64,000 nucleotides of DNA from Nodularia sp. LEGE 06071 (lineage in GTDB: Bacteria > Cyanobacteriota > Cyanobacteriia > Cyanobacteriales > Nostocaceae). The stretch is taken from NCBI RefSeq assembly GCF_015207755.1, contig NZ_JADEWH010000008.1, forward strand, positions 1-64,000. The letters are read 5' to 3'. A model generated the notes under the pieces. The model was not told where the DNA came from and searched no databases. It saw only the letters and a list, made by a program, of their open reading frames with translations. The number at the start of each line of letters is the position of its first letter. The stretch's first letter is position 1. A program made the translations under genes and the position numbers. This document shows, piece after piece, positions 1 through 7,700 of this stretch.

Positions 1-274
1 ACAGTAGTAGGGAGTGTCCCAAGCTGTCTGGTGGGGTGGAAACTGCAACTGTGAGGAAGTTAGCTCCTTCCAGGTAAGATGATGCTAATCCGTGGGAGTA
101 CCAGGAGGTGACGAATGTTGTACCGGTCAGCCAACCGCCTAATGCTAGGTAAGCGCAAGGAAATAGTAATATTCCTGACCAGCCTACGAATACAAAGCGA
201 TCGCGCTTTAACCAGTCGTCTAATACGTCAAACCACCCTCTTGTACTAGGGGCGCGTCCAACTGCGATGGTCAT
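1..274 (-). CDS. psbD: Photosystem II D2 protein, N-terminal part (cut by window edge)
   Basis: First 91 codons of the D2 reaction-centre protein of photosystem II, which with D1 binds the primary electron-transfer cofactors in the thylakoid membrane. The reverse strand reads [20 protein letters not shown] followed by the first membrane segment ([17 protein letters not shown]) and the conserved [16 protein letters not shown] stretch, all typical of D2. The start has an AGAGGA ribosome site about 8 bases upstream. The rest, and psbC which usually follows and overlaps psbD in cyanobacteria, would lie beyond the left edge. It diverges from ycf4, another photosystem gene. Confidence 0.97.
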   Translation of the reverse strand, partial: MTIAVGRAPSTRGWFDVLDDWLKRDRFVFVGWSGILLFPCAYLALGGWLTGTTFVTSWYSHGLASSYLEGANFLTVAVSTPPDSLGHSLLL

Positions 275-718
275 TGAACTAAAATCCTCTTTTACTAAAA
301 TTGCAACGTTTTTGAAGCAACGCTGTCGGCAATTTTTCCGACTTAATGCGACTGCAACGAGGAATTAACGTTTTTTTGTCAATCTCAGCGGCCTGAAAGC
401 ATCTGAGAATGTGAGAGTTCACCGTCTTGATGATCGGAATTTCTCAGAGTTATGACATTACACGTACCATTGGCTAATTGTTTAGCTTGTGGTAACTTAA
501 TGATTCTTAACTTATCACATTAGTTGGAGTTTTCGTCCAATCGACTTGAGTAAATTGGGTATTAAACACAAACCTATTACTTATTATGAATATCAGAATT
601 TTAACAATCTGACACAACTTTTCTCAGAAATCTTAAAAGTTTAACTACCCAACTTGCACGAAAAGCTCCTAAAATGGCAGACTTGAATAGGGAAGAACTC
701 ACGGGCCAAGGTAGTTCA
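275..718. promoter_or_regulatory. Divergent psbD / ycf4 intergenic region
   Basis: About 440 bases separate the divergent psbD and ycf4 starts, so it should hold both promoters and the psbD leader. It is AT-rich with no credible ORF. I could not assign -10 elements with confidence. The only clear element is the AG-rich ribosome site next to psbD. Confidence 0.45.
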
Positions 719-1315
719 ATGACGGCATCAACAACAATTAACAAAGGTGATTCGCCCAATGGCGATCGCAAACCTGCAAGTACCCTACATCAAAATGTTC
801 TGGGTTCTCGTCGGTTCAGCAACTACTGGTGGGCAACTATCGTTACATTGGGAGCCACAGGCTTCTTTTTGGCTGGGATATCTAGTTACTTGAAAGTAAA
901 TTTTCTCCTAGTTACCGATGCAACTCAACTGATATTTGTACCCCAAGGACTAGTTATGGGGTTATATGGCACTGTAGGCTTACTTTTAGCCTCATATTTA
1001 TGGCTAGTTGTTTTATGGGATGTAGGCGGCGGCTACAACGATTTCAATCAGGAAACTGGTAGGATAAAAATTTTTCGTTGGGGATTTCCCGGCAAAAACC
1101 GTCGCATTGAAATCGATAGCTATACTCAAGACGTGCAGTGTGTCCGAATAGACATTAAAGAAGGTCTGAATCCCCGTCGCGCTCTCTACCTACGCGTCAA
1201 GGGTCGGCGAGATATACCCCTCACACGGGTAGGTCAACCCTTATCTTTAGCAGAGTTGGAAACTACAGGTGCTGAGTTAGCCCGCTTTTTGGGAGTACCT
1301 CTGGAAGGACTTTGA
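719..1315 (+). CDS. ycf4: Photosystem I assembly protein Ycf4
   Basis: Thylakoid membrane protein that helps assemble photosystem I. The product has the Ycf4 layout: two membrane segments (after RRFSNYWWATIV, and around the GLVMGLYGTVGLLLASYLWL stretch), then a soluble domain with GGGYNDFNQETG, FRWGFPGKNRRIEID and a C-terminus ending in LARFLGVPLEGL. I start it at the ATG giving MTASTTINKGDSPNGD, the usual N-terminus in Nostoc-type Ycf4. An upstream in-frame ATG at 674 would add 15 residues that do not look conserved. Length from 719 is 198 residues, normal for cyanobacteria. Confidence 0.95.
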   Translation: MTASTTINKGDSPNGDRKPASTLHQNVLGSRRFSNYWWATIVTLGATGFFLAGISSYLKVNFLLVTDATQLIFVPQGLVMGLYGTVGLLLASYLWLVVLWDVGGGYNDFNQETGRIKIFRWGFPGKNRRIEIDSYTQDVQCVRIDIKEGLNPRRALYLRVKGRRDIPLTRVGQPLSLAELETTGAELARFLGVPLEGL

Positions 1316-1320
1316 AGAAG

Positions 1321-1420
1321 CAGGGGTGCAGGGTGCAGGGTGCAGGGGGGAAGAAAATTCTCCATCTCAATCCCCAATACCCAATCCCTAATCCCTAATC
1401 CCCAATCCCCAGTCCCCTAA
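1321..1420. repeat. Low-complexity repeats: GGGTGCA units, then CCCCAATC-type units
   Basis: After ycf4 there are tandem copies of GGGTGCA followed by degenerate CCCCAATCCC/CCCTAATC units. The same pair of repeat types recurs before the KAS gene (about 2269-2372), and the GGGTGCA units recur near 56340. Such short tandem repeats are common in Nostocales intergenic DNA. Confidence 0.8.
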
Positions 1421-1456
1421 AAAGATAAGATACTCTGGTTGAATCTGTAACTGACT

Positions 1457-2248
1457 ATGCGGTTAAAAATTTCACAATTTCTGGTTGTATTTTTGATAGT
1501 CGGTGCTTTGACCTTGGGAGGATGTTTAGATCGGGAGATGACTTCTGATTCTGTTTCTCCCAACTCGACAGCAGGTGATACAAATACGACGACAACGACT
1601 GATACAACATCAGTATCTGAAACTATAAATGAGAGTGTTCCTGGAATGAAAGATTTACCACGGCTCGAAGGTAACGCTACTGTGGTGATGATGGTTAACG
1701 GTTCCCCGGTTACTATCGAGGTAGACGGCACCAATGCCCCAATTACAGCTGGTAACTTCGTCGATTTAGTCCAAAAAGGTGTGTACGATGGGTTAGTTTT
1801 CCATCGAGTTGTGCGCGATCCCCAACCTTTTGTAGCTCAAGGGGGCGATCCTCAAAGTAAAGACCCGAACGTTCCAGTAAGTAGACTGGGAACTGGTGGT
1901 TACATTGACCCCAAAATTGGGACTGAACGCCGTATACCCTTGGAAATTAAGCCACAAGGCGAAGAAAGCCCTATTTATGGCAAGACTTTGGAATCGGCTC
2001 GTGTGACGAAGCCACCTCAGTTACAGCATAAACTCGGTGCGGTAGCTATGGCGCGATCGCAAATGCCCGATTCTGCTTCCTCACAGTTTTACTTTGCCCT
2101 AGCAGATTTAGCTTTCCTGGATGGTAGCTACGCCGTTTTTGGTAATGTTACCGAAGGCTTTGATGTAGTTAACAAAATTAAGCAAGGCGATCGCATTGAG
2201 TCAGCTAAAGTCACTCAAGGCGCGGAAAATCTCAAAACTCCTGAGTAA
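1457..2248 (+). CDS. Cyclophilin-type peptidyl-prolyl isomerase, lipoprotein
   Basis: Predicted to catalyse cis-trans isomerisation of prolyl bonds in exported proteins. The N-terminus is a lipoprotein signal: a hydrophobic stretch ending in LGGC, with Cys at about residue 22, so the mature protein should be lipid-anchored. A Ser/Thr-rich linker (residues 30-65) follows, then a cyclophilin domain with [29 protein letters not shown], a long loop, [20 protein letters not shown] and [18 protein letters not shown]. The FHRV, QGGDP and SSQFYF signatures are intact, which favours an active enzyme. It is probably a single-gene unit flanked by repeats. Confidence 0.93.
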   Translation: MRLKISQFLVVFLIVGALTLGGCLDREMTSDSVSPNSTAGDTNTTTTTDTTSVSETINESVPGMKDLPRLEGNATVVMMVNGSPVTIEVDGTNAPITAGNFVDLVQKGVYDGLVFHRVVRDPQPFVAQGGDPQSKDPNVPVSRLGTGGYIDPKIGTERRIPLEIKPQGEESPIYGKTLESARVTKPPQLQHKLGAVAMARSQMPDSASSQFYFALADLAFLDGSYAVFGNVTEGFDVVNKIKQGDRIESAKVTQGAENLKTPE

Positions 2249-2268
2249 GAGGGAGTAGGGGGAAGAGG

Positions 2269-2372
2269 CAGGGGTGCAGGGTGCAGGGTGCAGGGGGGAA
2301 GAAACTGCTCAATCTCAGTCCTTTATCCCCAGTTCCCAGTTCCCAAATCCCCATTCCCCAGTCCCCTTTCCC
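2269..2372. repeat. Low-complexity repeats before the KAS-like gene
   Basis: GGGTGCA tandem units followed by CCCCAGTTCCCA/CCCCATT units, matching the block after ycf4. An ATG at 2288 opens a frame through the block, but the residues it encodes (Pro/Ser/Phe-rich) look like translated repeat rather than protein. Confidence 0.75.
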
Positions 2373-2383
2373 CATGTCCCAAA

Positions 2384-3541
2384 TTGGTTGTTATTACTGG
2401 TATTGGTTTAGTCTCAGCTTTAGGCACAAGCTTAGAGGATAGCTGGCAAAAGTTAATCGCAGGTAAATCTGGTATTCAAAGGTATCAACCATTTTCCGAA
2501 CTGGAAGCATATCCTCTGGGTTTGATTGGTAAGCAACCTGCTGAATTAAGAATTTTGACTCAGCAGGTTGTCGCTGCTGCATTACAAGACGCTGGATTAG
2601 TTTCACCTTTACCTGATTGTGCTGTGGTCATTGGCTCAAGTCGCAGTCATCAGGGTTCTTGGGAGTTGCTAGCGCGGCAAATGTATGGAAATCATACCCC
2701 CGAAACTGTTTTAAATCAGGGGGATGTAGTCTTAGATAATTGGTTAGATTTTTTACCTCATATGAGCGTGATCGCAGCTGCTAGACAAATTGGTGCAACT
2801 GGTATAGTTTTAGCACCGATGGCTGCTTGCGCTACTGGTATTGGGGCGATCGCTCAAGCCGCTTTATTAATCAAAACTGGGCAATGTCAACGTGCGATCG
2901 CAGGTGCTGTAGAAGCCCCCATTACACCCCTCACCTTGTCAGGGTTTCAACAAATGGGCGCTTTGGCAAATACTGGGGCTTATCCCTTTGATTTGCATCG
3001 GGAAGGCTTAGTATTAGGTGAAGGTGCGGCGGTGTTTATTTTGGAATCGGCAGAATTAGCACAGCAACGTCAAGCTAAAATTTATGGTAAGATTCTTGGC
3101 TTTAGCTTGACAGCAGATGCATATCATACTAATAAACCGGAACCAAATGGGAAAAGTGCGATCGCAGCAATTCAGCAATGTTTAAAACGCAGTTCCCTCA
3201 CCCCAGCCGATATTGATTACATTCACGCTCATGGTACAGCCACTCTCCTAAATGACAGAGTAGAGAGTAAAATTATCCAGAATATATTTCCCAATAAAGT
3301 AGCAATAAGTTCCACCAAAGGCGCTACAGGTCATACATTAGGAGCATCAGGAGCTTTAGGTGTGGCATTTTCGCTTTTAGCTATGCAGCAAAAAATATTA
3401 CCACCTTGCGTAGGATTGCAAACACCGGAATTTGATTTAAATCTGGTAATAGCGGCGCGTGAAAGTGCAGTGCAGAGAGTGTTATGTTTCAGCTTTGGCT
3501 TTGGGGGTCAAAATGCTGCGATCGCCTTGAGTAAATTTTAG
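2384..3541 (+). CDS. Beta-ketoacyl-ACP synthase, KAS-II/FabF-like
   Basis: Thiolase-fold condensing enzyme predicted to extend acyl-ACP chains with malonyl-ACP. The catalytic triad is visible: Cys in APMAACATGIGA, His in IHAHGTATLLNDRVES and His in STKGATGHTLGASGALG, with the C-terminal FSFGFGGQNAA glycine loop. It is about 385 residues, slightly short of ordinary FabF (about 415), so it may be a paralogue rather than the main housekeeping enzyme. The start is uncertain: the conserved fold begins VVITGIGLVSALG, immediately after an in-frame TTG at 2384; an ATG at 2374 is in another frame. The gene abuts the convergent hepT with no bases between the stop codons. Confidence 0.88.
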   Translation: MVVITGIGLVSALGTSLEDSWQKLIAGKSGIQRYQPFSELEAYPLGLIGKQPAELRILTQQVVAAALQDAGLVSPLPDCAVVIGSSRSHQGSWELLARQMYGNHTPETVLNQGDVVLDNWLDFLPHMSVIAAARQIGATGIVLAPMAACATGIGAIAQAALLIKTGQCQRAIAGAVEAPITPLTLSGFQQMGALANTGAYPFDLHREGLVLGEGAAVFILESAELAQQRQAKIYGKILGFSLTADAYHTNKPEPNGKSAIAAIQQCLKRSSLTPADIDYIHAHGTATLLNDRVESKIIQNIFPNKVAISSTKGATGHTLGASGALGVAFSLLAMQQKILPPCVGLQTPEFDLNLVIAARESAVQRVLCFSFGFGGQNAAIALSKF

Positions 3542-3883
3542 TTAAATATTCCAAAATTTTTGTGCCATTGCTTCAACTGTTATTTCTAAACCTGGCAAAT
3601 AATTTTCAATCACACTCCAAATAATATCAAGGTCTACATTCAAATATTCATGAGTTAATCTATTCCGAAATCCAGCAATGTTATTCCATTCGATTTCCGG
3701 GTATTGATTTTTCCAATCTGGTGGGAGTTTTTGTACAGACTCACACATTATTTGAAGATTCCTTAACACTGCATCTTGAGTTTTTATATCTTTATAAAAT
3801 ACTTCTTTACCGTCAAATGTATATTGCTTAATCCTGGTAATGCAGTCTCGAATATGAATCAAATAAACCCGACTATCTTTCAT
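3542..3883 (-). CDS. hepT: HepT-like toxin (HEPN/DUF86 ribonuclease)
   Basis: Toxin half of a HepT/MntA module. HEPN-domain HepT proteins are ribonucleases with an R-X4-H-X-Y active site. Here RNRLTHEY supplies R73, H78 and Y80 of a 113-residue all-helical protein, the normal length. In studied systems the partner adenylylates the tyrosine next to the histidine, which silences the RNase. The start overlaps the end of mntA by 4 bases, so the two are translationally coupled with the antitoxin first. The stop directly abuts the KAS gene stop on the other strand. Confidence 0.9.
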   Translation of the reverse strand: MKDSRVYLIHIRDCITRIKQYTFDGKEVFYKDIKTQDAVLRNLQIMCESVQKLPPDWKNQYPEIEWNNIAGFRNRLTHEYLNVDLDIIWSVIENYLPGLEITVEAMAQKFWNI

Positions 3884-4191
3884 AGATAGACAGCCTCATG
3901 AAAAACTTTATCTCGAATTAAATCATGTAATGAGTTAGGTGTAACAATATCAACTTTACGATTCAAGAGATGTTCTAAATCTGAAATCAAACCACCTGGA
4001 AACCAAGGAGAGATTTTATCTAAATCGTAATCAATTAAAAAATCAATATCACTTGCTTCTGTTTCTTCGCCTCTGGCTACACTACCAAAAAGCCGCAAAT
4101 TATAAGCTCCATGTTGAGTCGCAATCCTCAAAATTTCTTCTCGTTTTTCGTGGAGCAATTGTTTTAAGCCTGTTTTTTCATCTTCTGCCAT
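3880..4191 (-). CDS. mntA: MntA-like antitoxin, minimal nucleotidyltransferase
   Basis: Antitoxin half of the HepT/MntA pair. MntA enzymes transfer AMP to the toxin. The GS-X10-D-X-D catalytic motif is complete: GSVARGEETEASDID, with G36, S37, D48 and D50 counted from the ATG at 4191. The protein is about 103 residues, usual for this group. A TTG at 4206 could extend it by five residues, but that codon lies inside the decayed kinase remnant, so I prefer the ATG. No strong ribosome site is visible. Confidence 0.88.
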   Translation of the reverse strand: MAEDEKTGLKQLLHEKREEILRIATQHGAYNLRLFGSVARGEETEASDIDFLIDYDLDKISPWFPGGLISDLEHLLNRKVDIVTPNSLHDLIRDKVFHEAVYL

Positions 4192-4195
4192 AGAT

Positions 4196-4388
4196 TCAGT
4201 TATCAAATAATCTTCTAACGGTTTGTAATACTGCGGGGTCGGAGTTGGGCTTGAGGTGTTTGACTATACACTTGGGATGCTTGAGTAAGTCTATATTTTC
4301 TGCTAAATTAGGTGTCGCCAAATCCGCCACTTCCTAAGATGTAGATAATTTTATAGCTTTGACGGAGGATTTTACCATTCGTAGGCAT
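4196..4388 (-). pseudogene. Remnant of a cyanobacterial Ser/Thr protein kinase (N-lobe only, frameshifted)
   Basis: On the minus strand an ATG at 4388 opens MPTNGKILRQSYKIIYILGS and then GGFGDT, the N-terminus and glycine-rich ATP loop of a Pkn2-type cyanobacterial kinase, before a TAA. Ignoring one extra A in the TAATTT run restores the frame: the sequence goes on T-Y-L-A-E-N-I-D and then HPKCIVKHLKP, which holds the ATP-binding Lys of the N-lobe, ending at RRLFDN and a stop. The remaining 400 or more residues are absent; mntA begins at this point. The gene is therefore frameshifted and truncated. It is too short for standard ORF calling. Confidence 0.82.
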
Positions 4389-4593
4389 GGTTTTTGAATT
4401 GGCGCTAGGAAAATTAGCTTTATTGTGCCAAATTTTTCATTATTAAAGCAAGTGATTCTACTCACCCAGGATTTGATTGTGGGATGGGTGTCCCGACTCG
4501 TCCCCTAATCAGGGCGATCGCCCTCACCAAAACCTAGATTCTGAGAAACGGATATGATAGAAAAGTAAATAAAACTTCAAAAATATTTATCAA

Positions 4594-6012
4594 ATGGTGA
4601 TTGACTTCCCTGGCTTGACCAAAGTCAAAGACTCACTCAAAGAAAAAATTTTCTTCGGTCATGAACCCAGCGCCGAGTTAATTGCAATTCTTACCGTCTA
4701 CTTTGTCCAAGGAATTTTAGGGTTGGCGCGTCTAGCTGTCAGCTTTTTTCTCAAAGATGAATTGCTACTGAGTCCGGCTCAAGTGTCAGCATTATTCGGA
4801 ATAGTCGCCTTACCTTGGATTATCAAGCCGGTGTTTGGCTTTATTTCCGATGGCTTACCTATATTTGGCTACCGTCGCCGACCATATTTGATCCTCTCTG
4901 GGATATTAGGAGCAATTTCTTGGATAAGTTTAGCCACCATAGTTCATAGTAGCTGGGCAGCGACATTAGCGATCGCCCTTGGTTCACTCTCGGTCGCAGT
5001 CAGTGATGTCATAGTTGACTCATTAGTTGTGGAAAGAGCCAGAGTAGAATCTCAAGCATCTGCTGGTTCACTACAATCTCTGTGCTGGGGTGCTTCCGCA
5101 TTTGGGGGTTTACTCACCGCTTACTTTAGCGGAATGCTGCTAGAACATTTCACCACCCGCACAGTATTTTGGATTACCGCCTCATTTCCCCTCATCGTTT
5201 CCGCAGTAGCTTGGTTAATCGCCGAAACCCCAATTAGAAAAAATACCCAAGAAAATCACAGCAATAATCCTCTCAGCACCAAACATCAACTCAAACAACT
5301 CCGCCAAGCAGTCACCCAAAAAGCCATTTGGTTACCCACAGCCTTTGTATTTGTCTGGTTAGCCACCCCCACAGCAGATTCTGCCTTTTTCTTCTTCAGC
5401 ACCAACGAACTACATTTTCAACCAGAATTTTTAGGACGGGTAAGACTAGTAACAAGTGGTGCTTCCTTAATTGGTATTTGGATTTTTCAACGCTTCCTCA
5501 AAGGTGTGTCATTCCGCACCATTTTTGCTTGGAGTACAGTGCTTTCCTCAGTCTTGGGAATGACAATGCTGCTGCTGGTGACTCACACCAACCGAACATT
5601 AGGTATAGACGACCACTGGTTTAGTTTAGGAGATAGCCTCATCCTCACTGTTATGGGACAAATCGCCTATATGCCAGTATTAGTATTAGCAGCGAGATTA
5701 TGTCCCCCAGGAGTAGAAGCCACATTATTTGCTGTACTCATGTCCGTTTCCAACTTAGCAGGAATGGTTTCTTATGAATTTGGAGCCATCATCATGCATT
5801 GGCTGGGTATCACCGAAACTAACTTTGAATTACTGTGGCTATTAGTAATTATCACAAACCTCAGCACACTATTACCACTACCCTTCATTCGTTGGTTACC
5901 TGCTAACGACCCACAAAGCGATTTACTGACATTACAACCAGCTATGGTCACCAATGGAGAAGAAGCATTTTTACCTAATTTGATACCCATTGAATCAGAA
6001 ACACCCCAATAA
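4594..6012 (+). CDS. Folate/biopterin transporter family protein (MFS-like)
   Basis: Polytopic inner-membrane carrier of the folate-biopterin transporter (FBT/BT1) family; the cyanobacterial and plant plastid members studied move folates. The 472-residue product has about 12 hydrophobic segments. Family features include the N-terminal FFGHEPSAELIAILTVYFVQ, the GLARLAVSFFLKDELLLSP stretch, and LPWIIKPVFGFISDGLPIFG with GYRRRPYL in the loop after the second and third helices. C-terminal conserved parts include CPPGVEATLFAVLMSVSN. It seems to stand alone; gdhA follows 147 bases later under its own promoter. The substrate is inferred from family only. Confidence 0.88.
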   Translation: MVIDFPGLTKVKDSLKEKIFFGHEPSAELIAILTVYFVQGILGLARLAVSFFLKDELLLSPAQVSALFGIVALPWIIKPVFGFISDGLPIFGYRRRPYLILSGILGAISWISLATIVHSSWAATLAIALGSLSVAVSDVIVDSLVVERARVESQASAGSLQSLCWGASAFGGLLTAYFSGMLLEHFTTRTVFWITASFPLIVSAVAWLIAETPIRKNTQENHSNNPLSTKHQLKQLRQAVTQKAIWLPTAFVFVWLATPTADSAFFFFSTNELHFQPEFLGRVRLVTSGASLIGIWIFQRFLKGVSFRTIFAWSTVLSSVLGMTMLLLVTHTNRTLGIDDHWFSLGDSLILTVMGQIAYMPVLVLAARLCPPGVEATLFAVLMSVSNLAGMVSYEFGAIIMHWLGITETNFELLWLLVIITNLSTLLPLPFIRWLPANDPQSDLLTLQPAMVTNGEEAFLPNLIPIESETPQ

Positions 6013-6058
6013 TTTAATCCAGATAGTTTTTGCGTTACCACTCTTTACTAAAAAAAAT

Positions 6059-6098
6059 GTAACAAAAACTACAAATTCATTAATTATTTTCCTAGTCT
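6059..6098 (+). promoter_or_regulatory. NtcA-type promoter of gdhA
   Basis: GTA-ACAAAAAC-TAC at 6059-6072 is a perfect GTA-N8-TAC NtcA box. It is followed, after exactly 20 bases, by TAGTCT at 6093-6098, which fits the TAN3T -10 hexamer. GTA-N8-TAC-N20-24-TAN3T is the established layout of NtcA-activated (class II) cyanobacterial promoters. The predicted transcript start is roughly 55 bases before the gdhA ATG. An alternative -10, TAAAAT at 6103, would be spaced too far from the box. Confidence 0.75.
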
Positions 6099-6111
6099 AG
6101 GATAAAATAGA

Positions 6112-6125
6112 CGGATATATATCCG
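6112..6125. promoter_or_regulatory. Perfect 14-bp palindrome in the gdhA leader
   Basis: CGGATATATATCCG lies just after the predicted gdhA transcription start and before the ribosome site (TAGGAGAAG). It could be an operator or the stem of an RNA hairpin; the nearby GCGAAGATACCGC could form a second small hairpin. No regulator is known to me for it. Confidence 0.5.
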
Positions 6126-6159
6126 GTACGCGAAGATACCGCGACTAGGAGAAGATTTT

Positions 6160-7449
6160 ATGGTATTGACATCTCCGTTGCCCTGGGAAGCTGCTACTCC
6201 AGCACATATTTGCCCGTTTGATCAAGCTTGTAGTTACTTAGACGCAGCAGGTAAAGAATTAAAGCTAGATCAAGGAGTATTGGCAATACTCAGCAATCCG
6301 CGCAAAGTAGTGACAGTTTCCGTACCCGTAAAGCTAGATAATGGAGAAATCCAGGTTCTTGCGGGACATCGGGTGCAGCACTCTGATATTTTAGGCCCCT
6401 ATAAGGGAGGAATTCGTTACCATCCGGCTGTGACCTTGCGAGAAGTTTCCGCCTTAGCCATGCTGATGACTTGGAAATGTGCGTTATTAGGCATACCTTA
6501 TGGCGGTGCGAAGGGAGGTATAGCCATCAACCCTAAAAGTTACAGTGTCGGCGAACTAGAAAGAATCAGTCGTCGTTATATCAGCGAATTAATTAAAGAC
6601 ATTGGCCCTTCTGTAGACATTCCCGCACCAGATATGGGTACTTCCGCCCGTGAGATGGCTTGGATGATGGATACTTATTCTGTAAACGTTGGTCATGCTG
6701 TCCCCGGAGTGGTTACAGGTAAGCCCCTTTCCATTGGTGGTTCCTTGGGAAGGGAAATGGCCACTGGCAGAGGTGTCATGATTATTGTCCGTGAAGCATT
6801 AGCCGAACAAGGTAAATCCCTTTCAGAAGTGCGAGTAGTGATTCAGGGTTTCGGTAATGTCGGAGGTGCAGCAGCTGAATTATTACACGAAGCGGGAGCG
6901 ACGATTTTAGCTGTCTCCACAGGTTCAGGGGGTATTTATTCCCCAGATGGTCTTGATATTCCGGCATTAAAAGCCTACGCTGCCGAAAATCGTAAAAGTA
7001 TTGCAGGTTTTCCGCAAACAACACCCATTAGCAATGCAGATTTACTCACTTTAGATTGCGATGTCTTGATTCCAGCAGCTTTGGAAAACCAAATTACCAA
7101 AGAAAATGTGAATCAGGTACAGGCCAAAATTATTGCCGAAGCTGCTAATGGTCCAGTGACTTTGGAGGCTAACCAATTTCTAGAAGCGCATGGTGTGACA
7201 GTGCTACCAGATATTTTAGCCAATGCTGGGGGTGTGGTTGTTAGTTATTTAGAGTGGGTGCAGGGTCTTTCTTATCTGTTTTGGGATGAAGAACGTGTTA
7301 ATCATGAAATGGAAAAGTTAATGGTACAAGCTTATCAACACGTAATTCAGCAGTCAAAGATTAGGCAAATTCCTCTGCGATTAGCAGCTTATACTTTGGG
7401 CGTGGGTAGAGTTGCCAAGGCGCTGGCTGATAGAGGTCTTTATCCTTAG
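6160..7449 (+). CDS. gdhA: Glutamate dehydrogenase (Glu/Leu/Phe/Val dehydrogenase family)
   Basis: Catalyses reversible reductive amination of 2-oxoglutarate to glutamate, an ammonium-assimilation route beside GS-GOGAT. The substrate site is intact: GPYKGGIRYHPAVTL, then PYGGAKGG with the catalytic Lys at residue 118, and DIPAPDMGTSAREMAWMMD with the catalytic Asp. The coenzyme domain has the Rossmann loop VIQGFGNVGGAAAELL, and the C-terminal half has ILANAGGVVVSYLEWVQ. At 429 residues it matches the hexameric bacterial type. A good ribosome site (AGGAGAAG) precedes the ATG. The NtcA promoter upstream predicts induction under nitrogen limitation. Confidence 0.96.
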   Translation: MVLTSPLPWEAATPAHICPFDQACSYLDAAGKELKLDQGVLAILSNPRKVVTVSVPVKLDNGEIQVLAGHRVQHSDILGPYKGGIRYHPAVTLREVSALAMLMTWKCALLGIPYGGAKGGIAINPKSYSVGELERISRRYISELIKDIGPSVDIPAPDMGTSAREMAWMMDTYSVNVGHAVPGVVTGKPLSIGGSLGREMATGRGVMIIVREALAEQGKSLSEVRVVIQGFGNVGGAAAELLHEAGATILAVSTGSGGIYSPDGLDIPALKAYAAENRKSIAGFPQTTPISNADLLTLDCDVLIPAALENQITKENVNQVQAKIIAEAANGPVTLEANQFLEAHGVTVLPDILANAGGVVVSYLEWVQGLSYLFWDEERVNHEMEKLMVQAYQHVIQQSKIRQIPLRLAAYTLGVGRVAKALADRGLYP

Positions 7450-7470
7450 TCAACATCTCCGACAAAAAAT

Positions 7471-7498
7471 GTAGAGATGTTTCATGGAACGTCTCTAC
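7471..7498. repeat. Hairpin repeat after gdhA (GTAGAGA...TCTCTAC)
   Basis: GTAGAGATGTTTC and GGAACGTCTCTAC form an imperfect inverted repeat round a CAT loop, just after the gdhA stop. The TCTCTACAA end recurs in hairpins at 29955 and 34243, so it belongs to a dispersed repeat group. It may also act as a terminator, though no T-run follows directly. Confidence 0.6.
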
Positions 7499-7618
7499 AA
7501 AAGTTTTAGATCGCGCATATTTGATTTTCACCAAATGTCTAGTTATTGTGAGTGGAAATCTTATTCCCGCTTACAATTATGCTTGGGTTCTTACAAATAA
7601 AAAAATATACCAAATTGG

Positions 7619-7644
7619 CTTGTGGTGCGGGCATCTTGCCCGCT
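7619..7644. repeat. Dispersed hairpin repeat GCGGGCATCTTGCCCGC (copy 1)
   Basis: A 7-bp-arm inverted repeat, GCGGGCA-TCT-TGCCCGC, with the same left flank (TTGTGGT) as a second copy at 60614-60638. The matching flanks indicate a dispersed element rather than two independent terminators. It sits after the 3' end of the nucleoside hydrolase gene. Confidence 0.75.
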
Positions 7645-7700
7645 AATGACAAATCCTTATCTGAATTATCCCCCTTACTTCCTGCTCCCTTGCCTCTTTT

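Noticed and set aside
1417-1734. Minus-strand ORF across the start of the cyclophilin gene
   Set aside because: It is antisense to a clearly coding lipoprotein gene and has no protein-like motif.
2288-2383. N-terminal extension of the KAS-like gene from an ATG at 2288
   Set aside because: The residues are encoded by repetitive CCCCAGTCCC-type DNA and precede the conserved fold start; judged non-coding.
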